NCBI GenBank assembly: GCA_946611635.1
Contig: CAMODW010000008.1
Coordinates: 1-39,249, forward strand
DNA: 39,249 nt
Source: an uncultured Bacillota bacterium
GTDB taxonomy: Bacteria > Bacillota_I > Bacilli_A > RF39 > UBA660
Direction: 5' to 3'
Made by a program: the position numbers and the translations under genes. Below are positions 32,425 to 39,193 of the stretch, one piece after another. Every line of letters starts with the position of its first letter. The stretch's first letter is position 1. The notes beneath the pieces were generated by a model. The model was not told where the DNA came from, did no database searches, and saw only the letters and a list, made by a program, of their open reading frames with translations.

Positions 32425-32850
32425 ATGAAACCTGGTGTAGGCGTAGGTGTAATGATTTTAAAGGATAATAAAGTACTATTAGGGTTACGTAATCCAAATA
32501 AAGAAAAAGCTAGTAGTGAACTAAATGGTCAAGGAACATGGACAATGCCTGGTGGCAAAGTTGAATTTATGGAAAAGTTAGTAGATGCCGCCAAAAGAGA
32601 ATTAGAAGAAGAGACAAGTCTAAAAGCTACTAAGATTGAGTTTTTATGTATATCTGATGATATGACAGATACTGCTCACTATGTAACAGCAGGATTTATT
32701 GTAAAAGAGTATACTGGCGAAGTAAAAACTATGGAACCAGAAACTATTATGGAATGGAAATGGTTTGATATAAACAATTTACCTACTAATATCTATAAAC
32801 CAAGTTTAAAATGTATAGAAAAGTATAATAATGGAAAAATATACGAATAA
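32425..32850 (+). CDS. Nudix hydrolase (MutT-like)
   Basis: Hydrolyses a nucleoside diphosphate linked to another moiety. A Nudix box is present from residue 44 (GKVEFMEKLVDAAKRELEEETSL) with all metal-binding Glu residues. The usual Gly near its end is Ser. The start GVGVGVMILKDNKVLLGLR and PGG before the box are typical. Length 141 fits a single-domain member; the substrate (8-oxo-dGTP, ADP-ribose, CDP-alcohol and others) cannot be told. AAGAGGTGAAG precedes the ATG. Second gene of its unit, ending in a bidirectional terminator. Confidence 0.93.
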   Translation: MKPGVGVGVMILKDNKVLLGLRNPNKEKASSELNGQGTWTMPGGKVEFMEKLVDAAKRELEEETSLKATKIEFLCISDDMTDTAHYVTAGFIVKEYTGEVKTMEPETIMEWKWFDINNLPTNIYKPSLKCIEKYNNGKIYE

Positions 32851-32878
32851 AAAAATACTAGTTTCAACTAGTATTTTT
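32851..32878. terminator. Bidirectional terminator between Nudix and lipase genes
   Basis: AAAAATACTAGTT / AACTAGTATTTTT around TC: a 13-bp perfect repeat with A/T flanks that acts as a T-tract on either strand, between convergent genes. Confidence 0.88.
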
Positions 32879-32888
32879 AATTTATATA

Positions 32889-33683
32889 TTATCTTGATCT
32901 CCTACTTATTTGATAAGCTTCTTCAAAAGCTTTTTCAGTACCAGAATTAAAATGGTTATAATGCCCATTTTCAGCAACATAGTTAATTCCTAATCTATCA
33001 AATAATTCTTCACTATAAGTTACAACACCATCATTTTCTAATCCAGTTATAGTTTTAATCATTTTATATAAATCAAGTACATAACCCTTTTCAACATTTG
33101 GATCTAAACCACTTCCGATTACAACTAATTTATTTAAATCTACTTTCTTTAAATCGGCACCCGTAAAGTTATCTTTTTCAAATCCATAATTTGTATTTAT
33201 AAGTAATTTTAAAATTCTAACCAATAGTTTATTATCTAATACGCCTTTATATTGATCTAGTATTTTAGGATTAGCCAAAGGAGTACCTGTTATTGGAGGG
33301 TGTACTGCATATACCTTATGTATTCGATCACTATCTGTTGCTAATGCTCCTATCATGCCACCAAAACTATGAGTAACTAAATCAACATCTCCTAAATTTG
33401 CCATACATAATGACTCTTTTAAATTCTTAGCAAAATTCTCAGCATTTATTGCTTCTTTATCATCTGAAAAAATCGAATAATCATAAAACCAGTTACCAGT
33501 AAACATATTATGACCGGGGTCAAAAGTTTTTCCTGTTTGTTCTAATACATGCCATCTATGCTCCATTTGACCACCTATATAAATAACTGGTCTTTCATTA
33601 ATAGTAACTTTAGTTTTATCTAAGTACAAACTACCTAATTCATTAGGTATATATCTTATTTTTCCTTTTCTATAATCAAACAT
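32889..33683 (-). CDS. Alpha/beta hydrolase, lipase-like
   Basis: 264 residues, no signal peptide. The nucleophile elbow is THSFGG (Ser106), the acid is Asp218 in ENDGVV (a pattern familiar from bacterial triacylglycerol lipases), and His241 or His244 in GHYNHF completes a triad. VIYIGGQMEHRW gives an early strand and loop. The lack of export signal suggests an intracellular esterase or lipase. Minus strand, convergent with the Nudix gene. AAGGGGAG lies 7 bases before the ATG. Confidence 0.85.
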   Translation of the reverse strand: MFDYRKGKIRYIPNELGSLYLDKTKVTINERPVIYIGGQMEHRWHVLEQTGKTFDPGHNMFTGNWFYDYSIFSDDKEAINAENFAKNLKESLCMANLGDVDLVTHSFGGMIGALATDSDRIHKVYAVHPPITGTPLANPKILDQYKGVLDNKLLVRILKLLINTNYGFEKDNFTGADLKKVDLNKLVVIGSGLDPNVEKGYVLDLYKMIKTITGLENDGVVTYSEELFDRLGINYVAENGHYNHFNSGTEKAFEEAYQISRRSR

Positions 33684-33707
33684 ATCATTCTCCCCTTTAC
33701 TAAACTA

Positions 33708-33736
33708 ATTATATAATATGGTTTTTACTTATGCAA
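33708..33736 (-). promoter_or_regulatory. Promoter of the lipase-like gene
   Basis: On the minus strand: TTGCAT (33731-33736), a 17-base spacer, and TATAAT (33708-33713). Confidence 0.65.
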
Positions 33737-33807
33737 ATATTGATACCTGTATTCCCTCCCCTTTGATATTCCTATAATATAATAGTAATAGAAAATGAGT
33801 GGTTATA

Positions 33808-33885
33808 ATGAATAAAAAGCAGCTTATAATAGTATTAATAATTACTTTCATAATAATAGAAACATTTAATCTTTGGTTATTTTGA
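33808..33885 (+). CDS. 25-residue hydrophobic peptide (small ORF)
   Basis: ATG-started ORF of 26 codons including TGA. A basic start (MNKKQ) leads one uninterrupted hydrophobic helix (LIIVLIITFIII), then ETFNLWLF. GAGTGG six bases before the ATG is a weak ribosome binding site, and TATAAT at 33773-33778 could be its promoter. The shape is that of single-pass membrane peptides, including type I toxins and small regulators. No antisense RNA promoter is obvious. It occupies the otherwise empty 330-base interval between the lipase and the 34014 gene. Below the ORF track length limit. Confidence 0.4.
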   Translation: MNKKQLIIVLIITFIIIETFNLWLF

Positions 33886-33960
33886 TAAAGGGTTTATGCT
33901 ACAAAGAAGTATAATACAAGATAATATATCACAACGGAAAAATAAATATTAAGATAATAA

Positions 33961-33988
33961 TTGCAATAATAACATAATATGTTAAAAT
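33961..33988 (+). promoter_or_regulatory. Promoter of the 34014 gene
   Basis: TTGCAA at 33961-33966, a 16-base spacer, and TGT-TAAAAT (-10 at 33983-33988). Confidence 0.65.
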
Positions 33989-34013
33989 AAATTCCCAAAA
34001 GAGAGGGAAAATT

Positions 34014-35081
34014 ATGGCTAGATTAAAACATAATTTAGATTATGAAGAAAAATTAATATCACTATTAGGATATAAAATGGAAAAGTCTAAAATAATTAAT
34101 CATTGGAATATCTTTGATAAAGATGGCGAAATAGTAGGATTTATAATATACGAATTATTAGAAAAAACTATATACCAAGGGAAATCATTAATATCATATA
34201 GATATAAAACTATTATTGATAGCAAAGATATAAGTTTTGAAAATGATCGTACATCAGATTATATATTTGTTAATAGAGCAGCAAGAATAATTAATAATAA
34301 AGAAAAAGATTTTTATTATAAACTATCCATTAAAAGGAATGAAGAGAAAAGGGATAACTTATCATTTACTTTAGGAGATAAAAATACTATTTATTTAGAA
34401 AGTGAAAAGAATGGAATTTATAGTTTTGATATTCCTGAAGATGGTGAATTCCGATTAAGATTTTATAGTAAAATTCCATGGCAAAAAGAAGATGGTACAC
34501 AAGGATTTTATAACTCAGAAGATTTTCTTGTCTACAATTATAAAAAAGGAAGTTGCCTGTATCAAAAAAGTATCTGTGATGATAATATAGCAATCGCTTA
34601 CGACGGGAATAATCCTTGTACAACATTTGAAATTAGTGCTGGTAAAAGTGATTTTCCACAAAACCCTTCCGACGATTCTTTAATAAGACGTGCCAGAAGG
34701 GAACAACCAGATATTCCTGAAGAAAGAATGTTAATAATAAGAGAAAAAACATGGGAAAATAGACTCAAAAAAGGAGAAATATACCCAAAAATATTATTCC
34801 CAAATGCTAATGTTGTTGATGGAACTGTTGAAGAGTTTATTCTTAAAAGTGACTTTATTATGGACTCATTAAGGCAATTTATATATTTATTAAATCCTTT
34901 ATTACCTTTTGACAACAATTTTATGAAAGAAATATTTAATGAGAACTTCTTAGAAAGAAGAGAAATTATTCTTTTTAAAGATGCAATTCTTGAAGCTTTA
35001 TCATGGTGTGAAGCAAATGATGATAATATGAATTTAGATAATTCATCCAGTGGAAATAGTTCAAGAACATTAAAAATTTAA
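34014..35081 (+). CDS. Unrecognised 355-residue soluble protein
   Basis: No family recognised. The N-terminal half has alternating beta-like strands (GEIVGFIIYELLEKTIYQGKSLISYRYKT, then NGIYSFDIPEDGEFRLRFYSKI), and the C-terminal half is helical. A Ser/Asn-rich tail (NSSSGNSS) ends the protein. No membrane segment or signal peptide. AGAGAGGGAAAA precedes the ATG. The CIRCE operator of the next gene begins 16 bases after its stop, with no terminator between, so some readthrough into hsp20 is possible. Confidence 0.78.
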   Translation: MARLKHNLDYEEKLISLLGYKMEKSKIINHWNIFDKDGEIVGFIIYELLEKTIYQGKSLISYRYKTIIDSKDISFENDRTSDYIFVNRAARIINNKEKDFYYKLSIKRNEEKRDNLSFTLGDKNTIYLESEKNGIYSFDIPEDGEFRLRFYSKIPWQKEDGTQGFYNSEDFLVYNYKKGSCLYQKSICDDNIAIAYDGNNPCTTFEISAGKSDFPQNPSDDSLIRRARREQPDIPEERMLIIREKTWENRLKKGEIYPKILFPNANVVDGTVEEFILKSDFIMDSLRQFIYLLNPLLPFDNNFMKEIFNENFLERREIILFKDAILEALSWCEANDDNMNLDNSSSGNSSRTLKI

Positions 35082-35096
35082 AAAATATTATAAAAA

Positions 35097-35123
35097 TTAG
35101 CACTTGCTATTGACAAGTGCTAA
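35097..35123 (+). promoter_or_regulatory. CIRCE operator (HrcA binding site)
   Basis: TTAGCACTT-N9-AAGTGCTAA, a perfect inverted repeat of 9 bp with a 9-base spacer. It differs from the consensus TTAGCACTC-N9-GAGTGCTAA only at the innermost pair. HrcA represses class I heat-shock genes from this site. It overlaps the -35 element of the hsp20 promoter. Confidence 0.93.
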
Positions 35124-35138
35124 TTTTAGTGCTATTAT
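35110..35138 (+). promoter_or_regulatory. hsp20 promoter inside/after CIRCE
   Basis: TTGACA at 35110-35115 spans the CIRCE spacer and right arm. A 17-base spacer leads to TGC-TATTAT (-10 at 35133-35138). HrcA bound at CIRCE would block it. Confidence 0.82.
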
Positions 35139-35158
35139 TTAACTGTAGTAAGAAATAA

Positions 35159-35194
35159 AGCACTTACTAATGGTATTAAAACCATATCGGTGCT
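35159..35194 (+). other. Folded segment in the hsp20 5' leader
   Basis: AGCAC (35159) pairs with GTGCT (35190), enclosing ATGGT / ACCAT. The leader is about 90 bases, long for this genome. AAAGCACTTACTA within it resembles a CIRCE half-site. Confidence 0.45.
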
Positions 35195-35232
35195 ACCTAA
35201 TCGTAACACTTTATGAAAGGAAGTAGATATAT

Positions 35233-35667
35233 ATGATGTTAGTACCTAGAAAAAATAGTTTTGATTTATTTGATGATTTCTTTGATGATGAGTTCTTCCC
35301 AAGACATGAATTCTTTTCTAAAAAAGAAAGAAATCTAATGAAGACAGATATCAAAGAAAAAAAAGATAAATTTATTCTAGAAATAGATTTACCTGGATTT
35401 GAGAAAGATAAAATTAATATTTCATTAGAAAAAGGATATTTAAATATTCATGCCAAAGTAAATAAGGAAGAAAAGAAAGATGACGAAGAAAAATTCGTTC
35501 GTCGTGAAAGATTCTTTGGTGAATGTTCACGTAGCTTCTATGTAGGTGAAGATATTAAAGAAGAAGAAATTCATGCTGAATTTAAAAATGGTATTCTAAA
35601 AGTAGAAATACCTAAGAAAGAAGCTCTTGGCGGCACTAAAGAAGTAAAACAAATACCTATAAAATAG
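35233..35667 (+). CDS. Small heat shock protein, Hsp20/alpha-crystallin family
   Basis: ATP-independent holdase chaperone. Residues 35-130 form the alpha-crystallin domain: DIKEKKDKFILEIDLPGFEKDKI, then GYLNIHAKV, RRERFFGECSRSFYVGE and HAEFKNGILKVEIPK. The last contains the GIL motif in place of G-x-L. The N-terminus (FDLFDDFFDDEFF) is the usual Phe/Asp-rich arm. Length 144 is normal. GAAAGGAAG is 9 bases before the ATG. Transcription is predicted to be HrcA/CIRCE controlled, which in Bacillota is more often seen at groES and dnaK operons. Confidence 0.95.
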   Translation: MMLVPRKNSFDLFDDFFDDEFFPRHEFFSKKERNLMKTDIKEKKDKFILEIDLPGFEKDKINISLEKGYLNIHAKVNKEEKKDDEEKFVRRERFFGECSRSFYVGEDIKEEEIHAEFKNGILKVEIPKKEALGGTKEVKQIPIK

Positions 35668-35670
35668 AGA

Positions 35671-35696
35671 AAACAGTTATAAAACTGTTTTTTTTT
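35671..35696 (+). terminator. Terminator of hsp20
   Basis: AAACAGTT / AACTGTTT with a 4-base loop, running into eight T. Confidence 0.85.
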
Positions 35697-35716
35697 ATGC
35701 TATCAAATACTATTAT

Positions 35717-35745
35717 TTGCAAATAAATAAAATAGGTGATACCAT
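35717..35745 (+). promoter_or_regulatory. Promoter of methyltransferase-like copy A
   Basis: TTGCAA at 35717-35722, a 17-base spacer, and TGA-TACCAT (-10 at 35740-35745). It aligns with the promoter region of copy B at 36953, including ACCATAT and the following GGGGG. Confidence 0.6.
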
Positions 35746-35773
35746 ATGTCGTGTTTAAAGGGGGCATATATAT

Positions 35774-36082
35774 ATGGTAACAGTTACTAGAAAAGGTAGC
35801 CAAACAATGGAAGAGGTAAGAAGAGCTTTATTAATAGAGTCAGGGTTAAGAACAATTAATGCTTATATTACAGAAGATGAAGTAACTTTCAAAAGACTCA
35901 ATGAACTTTTAGAACTACAAGGTATGACCAAACTTAAAGATTACATAAAAATAGAAGAGAAAGATGCTGAGGAAATAGAAAGTGATCCATACATACAAGC
36001 CTTTAAAGAAATACCAAAAACTGTATCAGGTAATTTGGCATATTCAAATAATAGAAGATTATCTAAAAAGGTGTTTAGCTAA
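35774..36082 (+). CDS. Copy A, N-terminal fragment of a frameshifted methyltransferase-like gene
   Basis: Opens with MVTVTRKG after AAAGGGGG and reads 102 codons. Residues up to about 90 (…IESDPYIQAFKEIPKTVSGNLAYS) align with the N-terminal region of copy B (…LADPYYKSF…SSGGYTIG). From about base 36045 the homologous reading continues in the +1 frame (IIEDYLKRCLAKYRED…), so the last 10-12 residues here are out of frame and the stop at 36082 is artificial. The N-terminal region precedes the SAM-binding domain in intact relatives. Either a one-base indel has broken the gene, or the sequence has an error, or a +1 shift is used. Confidence 0.7.
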   Translation: MVTVTRKGSQTMEEVRRALLIESGLRTINAYITEDEVTFKRLNELLELQGMTKLKDYIKIEEKDAEEIESDPYIQAFKEIPKTVSGNLAYSNNRRLSKKVFS

Positions 36083-36941
36083 ATATAGAGAAGATCAAAG
36101 AGATCCAGGTTCTTTAATTACAAAAATTAGCTATTGCTATACTAGAAAAACATTATATCTACCAGTTTTATACGAAGGATTAATAAAAAAAGACCCATGG
36201 ATGACAGTTGAACCCCACGAAATACTAACGCATGATACTCGTGCTAAATACGTAAAAGGAAATGTTTTATTATTGGGTTGTGGTTTAGGATATACAGCGT
36301 TTAGACTTGCTCAAGAAGATCAAGTTAAGAGTATTGATATTGTTGAATTAAGTCCTGATGTAAAAAAACTATATGATGATAATGTTCGCGGTATAACTCC
36401 TAATAATTATAAGATTAATGATATTATCTTAGCAGATGCCATTGAATACTTATATACAACTAATTTAGAAAAATATAATCATATAGATGTTGACATATGG
36501 CGTGATACTTTAGATATGACTTATCCTTATTTAAAATGTCTTGCATTAGAAGACCGATATCCTAATATACAATTTACTTATTGGATAGAGAATTCTTTCT
36601 ATAATAATCTTCAAACTGAAATACTTAGAATCCTATATAAAAGCTTTTATAGAACACAAAAAGATTTAATCGAAGAAGATATACCTATTCCAGGTTTAGA
36701 TATATTAGCAGAATACATAGTTAATAATGAAAGCGTAATGATTTCTAGTACTCAAGTATTATTAAATTTTATTTCTTATCCAAACTTAAGACGAATAGTT
36801 AAAAATTTCGCTATAAATAATAGCGAAGGAGTAGAAAGAATAAAAAATCATATCGAAAGTAAATTAAAAGAATTAGATGATTTGATTGCTAAAGCAAATG
36901 AAATATTAGTTTCAAAATCAAATTCAACATTTAAATTATAA
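35982..36941 (+). CDS. Copy A, C-terminal fragment: spermidine-synthase-like SAM methyltransferase domain
   Basis: The homologous part begins near 36045, so the GTG at 35982 is not a credible start and lacks a ribosome binding site. The Rossmann methyltransferase core is VLLLGCGLGYTAFRLAQE (motif I, Gly-rich), VKSIDIVELSPDV (acidic end of strand 2) and ILADAIEYL, followed by IDVDIWRD and later FTYWIEN. WMTVEPHEILTHD just before motif I matches the WM(S/T)V.P.EI signature of the Bacillota class I SAM enzymes that resemble spermidine synthase (from memory). Substrate unknown. About 100 helical residues follow. Confidence 0.72.
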   Translation: MIHTYKPLKKYQKLYQVIWHIQIIEDYLKRCLAKYREDQRDPGSLITKISYCYTRKTLYLPVLYEGLIKKDPWMTVEPHEILTHDTRAKYVKGNVLLLGCGLGYTAFRLAQEDQVKSIDIVELSPDVKKLYDDNVRGITPNNYKINDIILADAIEYLYTTNLEKYNHIDVDIWRDTLDMTYPYLKCLALEDRYPNIQFTYWIENSFYNNLQTEILRILYKSFYRTQKDLIEEDIPIPGLDILAEYIVNNESVMISSTQVLLNFISYPNLRRIVKNFAINNSEGVERIKNHIESKLKELDDLIAKANEILVSKSNSTFKL

Positions 36942-36952
36942 AAAATATATAT

Positions 36953-36980
36953 TTGCAAAAAAATAAAAAAGTGTTAATAT
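36953..36980 (+). promoter_or_regulatory. Promoter of methyltransferase-like copy B
   Basis: TTGCAA at 36953-36958, a 16-base spacer, and TGT-TAATAT (-10 at 36975-36980). Similar in sequence to the copy A promoter, so the duplication included it. Confidence 0.6.
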
Positions 36981-37008
36981 ATACCATATTTTAGAGGGGG
37001 AATAAATT

Positions 37009-37425
37009 ATGGCAACAATATCTAATAACGCCGATAAGGTAAAAAAAACAATAGAAAGAGCAATAAGAAAGGAACTTTCTTCAGCTGAGTTAAGAACAAG
37101 AATAATTTATGGTGAAGTTAATAGGGATAATATAATCCAATTATTACGTCAATATAATCTAGAAGGATCAATAGATTATGATAGACAAATAAAACCAAAT
37201 GAGGGAGTATTAGCAGATCCGTATTATAAAAGTTTCAATATTGCTTGTCAAAGTTCTGGAGGTTATACAATAGGAAGAACAGAACATGTTTTGCCTCTTA
37301 CGCTTCGTTTATGGGATGAGGATATTAGAGACCCATATTCACTTATAAGAAAAACTAGATGTTGGTTCACAACTGAGCATCTTTTTATACCATGTTTATC
37401 AAAGGAAAAGGTAATACTTGGATGA
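37009..37425 (+). CDS. Copy B, N-terminal fragment of a frameshifted methyltransferase-like gene
   Basis: Begins MATISNNADKVKK after GAGGGGGAATAAATT. A helical region is followed by LADPYYKSFNIACQSSGGYTIG and then the segment missing from copy A's first fragment (PLTLRLWDEDIRDPYSLIRKTRCWFTTEHLFIPCLSK). After CLSK the frame is lost: the homologous protein continues in the -1 frame as GKGNTWMTAE, while this frame ends at TGA six codons later. The break is near bases 37400-37410 in AAAGGAAAAGG. It is a different position and direction from copy A. Confidence 0.7.
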   Translation: MATISNNADKVKKTIERAIRKELSSAELRTRIIYGEVNRDNIIQLLRQYNLEGSIDYDRQIKPNEGVLADPYYKSFNIACQSSGGYTIGRTEHVLPLTLRLWDEDIRDPYSLIRKTRCWFTTEHLFIPCLSKEKVILG

Positions 37426-38183
37426 CTGCTGAAGCATATGAAATTAATACTCACAATTCTCGAGCTGAAGAAATAAGAGACAAGGTTTGTTGTGCAGGAT
37501 TAGGACTTGGTTACACACCATATAGATTAGCTCAAGAAGCCAAAGTTAAAAGCATTGATGTTATTGAACTAAATCCAAATGTAATAAAGCTTTATGAGGA
37601 TCATATTCGTAGAATAACTCCTAATAATCAAAAGATAAAAGTAATTCAAGGAGATGCTATTAAATACTTGCGTGAGAATGCGTCCAAATATGATTGTATA
37701 GATGCTGATATTTGGCATGATTCAAATGATATGATTGACCCATATTTAAAACTTTTATATATGGAGCAAAAGAATCCTCAAGTAAGATTTTCTTATTGGA
37801 TGGAAAAAACATTCTATGTAGATTTACAATGTATAATATTACTAGAATTAAATGCCAAATATAATAACAATAATCTTAATATGTTGGCTAGTGGAATTCC
37901 AGAAATTATGAAAGCATTAGCCAGATATGTCATAGATAATACAGAAGGTGTTATTTATAATGTAAGTGATTTAAATAAACTATTATCTTATGAAAACTTA
38001 AGAGAAAAAACAAAGAAGTTTGCTATTGATTATTCACAAGGAGAGTATAAAGCAGAAGATAAGAGAAAAAGAATAGCTGCAATGTTTGGAATGGACGAAG
38101 AAAAATTTCAAAAAACTCTTGAAGATGCTATAAGATTATGGTTAGATCCGAATAATAGTGGACCAAGGTTTACTAAAAAATAA
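37392..38183 (+). CDS. Copy B, C-terminal fragment: spermidine-synthase-like SAM methyltransferase domain
   Basis: The first in-frame ATG (37392) has no ribosome binding site and lies upstream of the break. From GKGNTWMTAEAYEINTHNSRA onward it aligns with copy A. Motif I is CCAGLGLGYTPYRLAQE (GLGLGY form), strand 2 ends VKSIDVIELNPNV, then VIQGDAIKYL, CIDADIWHD and FSYWMEK. The DIWHD form is closer to the family pattern than copy A. The domain is intact, so loss of the N-terminal part may be recent. A terminator follows the stop. Confidence 0.73.
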   Translation: MFIKGKGNTWMTAEAYEINTHNSRAEEIRDKVCCAGLGLGYTPYRLAQEAKVKSIDVIELNPNVIKLYEDHIRRITPNNQKIKVIQGDAIKYLRENASKYDCIDADIWHDSNDMIDPYLKLLYMEQKNPQVRFSYWMEKTFYVDLQCIILLELNAKYNNNNLNMLASGIPEIMKALARYVIDNTEGVIYNVSDLNKLLSYENLREKTKKFAIDYSQGEYKAEDKRKRIAAMFGMDEEKFQKTLEDAIRLWLDPNNSGPRFTKK

Positions 38184-38204
38184 TATATAATTATTCACAT
38201 AAAT

Positions 38205-38227
38205 AAGAAGGAATAATCCTTCTTTTA
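38205..38227 (+). terminator. Terminator after methyltransferase-like copy B
   Basis: AAGAAGGA / TCCTTCTT with an ATAA loop and trailing T. Confidence 0.82.
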
Positions 38228-38282
38228 TTATAACTGCTTAAAAAAATAAATACATTAATTACCAAGTGAAAAATAGCAAAAT

Positions 38283-38311
38283 TTGTCTAAAACAGGTTAA
38301 TATGATACAAT
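38283..38311 (+). promoter_or_regulatory. Promoter of the zinc-ribbon repeat protein gene
   Basis: TTGTCT at 38283-38288, a 17-base spacer, and TGA-TACAAT (-10 at 38306-38311). Confidence 0.68.
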
Positions 38312-38336
38312 TTAGGCATATAAAGGGGAGATAAAC

Positions 38337-39146
38337 ATGAAATGTCCAGATTGTGGAGATGACATGGAATTTAATGATATTACACAAACATATAATTGTA
38401 CTAGTTGTGGAAAAGTTATACAAGAAGAAAATATAATAGGAGAAGCAATAGAAACTAAAAAAGCTAAAAATGTTTTATCAATAAAACTAACTACTGTAAT
38501 CGCCGGTACAACTCTAGTTGGTTTTATGGGATTAGCAATGCTATTCACTAGAGAATTTGGTAATAATAAATCAATTAATAATAAACCAGATACAAACGGA
38601 ACTCATACTGAAGCAGAATCTGATTATAATATTAATAATGATGATTTGTCTGAAAATATTGTATTAAAAGAAATTGATGAAGGAGACGTTATAGTAACAG
38701 TTGCATTACCAGAAGGATATGAACCAATAAAAATAGATGGTAAATACTATGGAGAAAAGAGAACAACTGTAACTAAACCAGTTGTTAGAAGAATAATTTA
38801 TGGTCTTACAAAAGAGGGATTAGAAAAATATAATATTATTGATAATAAAGGAGTAAGTAAAACTAATCCAGAAGATACAATTGATTTAATAGCAAGTATA
38901 GGATCAAATTCAGAAACAATTTATGGCCTTACAAAAGAGGAATTAGAAAAATATAATGTTATTGATCAAAAAGGAGTAAGTAAAACTAATCCAGAAGATA
39001 CAATTAGTTTAAGAACAAGTACACAATATTGTGCTGAATCAGGGTGGACACTATCAGGATCGTACCAAACAAAAACAATAATCAGCCAAGTTCCAGCTAC
39101 TGTAGTTAAAACAACTACAGTTAATAGAACATATAGAATAAAATAA
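38337..39146 (+). CDS. Zinc-ribbon membrane protein with two outer repeats
   Basis: N-terminal zinc ribbon (CPDCG at 3-7, CTSCG at 21-25), a cytoplasmic linker, and one membrane segment (about 47-71). The outer part includes two 31-residue repeats (IYGLTKEGLEKYNIID, then KGVSKTNPEDTI) about 41 residues apart. A final segment carries one Cys (CAESGWTLSGSY) and a Thr/Val-rich beta-like end. No family recognised beyond the zinc ribbon. AAAGGGGAG precedes the ATG. The cytoplasmic zinc ribbon plus membrane segment echoes the Tim44-like and DUF6320-like proteins in this window, although the rest differs. Confidence 0.78.
   Translation: MKCPDCGDDMEFNDITQTYNCTSCGKVIQEENIIGEAIETKKAKNVLSIKLTTVIAGTTLVGFMGLAMLFTREFGNNKSINNKPDTNGTHTEAESDYNINNDDLSENIVLKEIDEGDVIVTVALPEGYEPIKIDGKYYGEKRTTVTKPVVRRIIYGLTKEGLEKYNIIDNKGVSKTNPEDTIDLIASIGSNSETIYGLTKEELEKYNVIDQKGVSKTNPEDTISLRTSTQYCAESGWTLSGSYQTKTIISQVPATVVKTTTVNRTYRIK
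38796..39011 (+). repeat. Two 93-bp in-frame repeats at 123-bp spacing
   Basis: Copies at 38796-38888 and 38919-39011 are nearly identical at DNA level (for example TTACAAAAGAGG and GGAGTAAGTAAAACTAATCC in both). They are separated by 30 bp of unrelated sequence. Confidence 0.88.
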
Positions 39147-39162
39147 TTATATGATATACGTT

Positions 39163-39193
39163 AAAGAGGATTATCTAAATAATCTTCTTTTTT
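39163..39193 (+). terminator. Terminator of the zinc-ribbon repeat protein gene
   Basis: AAAGAGGATTAT / ATAATCTTCTTT with a CTAA loop (one G-U pair) and continuing T. Nothing recognisable follows to the window end. Confidence 0.82.

Noticed and set aside
37380-37430. Programmed frameshift signal in methyltransferase copy B
   Set aside because: AAAGGAAAAGG does not give an X XXY YYZ heptamer in the zero frame, and CTT GGA TGA would not produce the observed -1 frame. Recoding is kept only as an alternative in the findings.
38312-38548. 78-residue minus-strand ORF over the start of the zinc-ribbon repeat gene
   Set aside because: The plus frame has a promoter, ribosome binding site and zinc ribbon; the minus frame has none of these.
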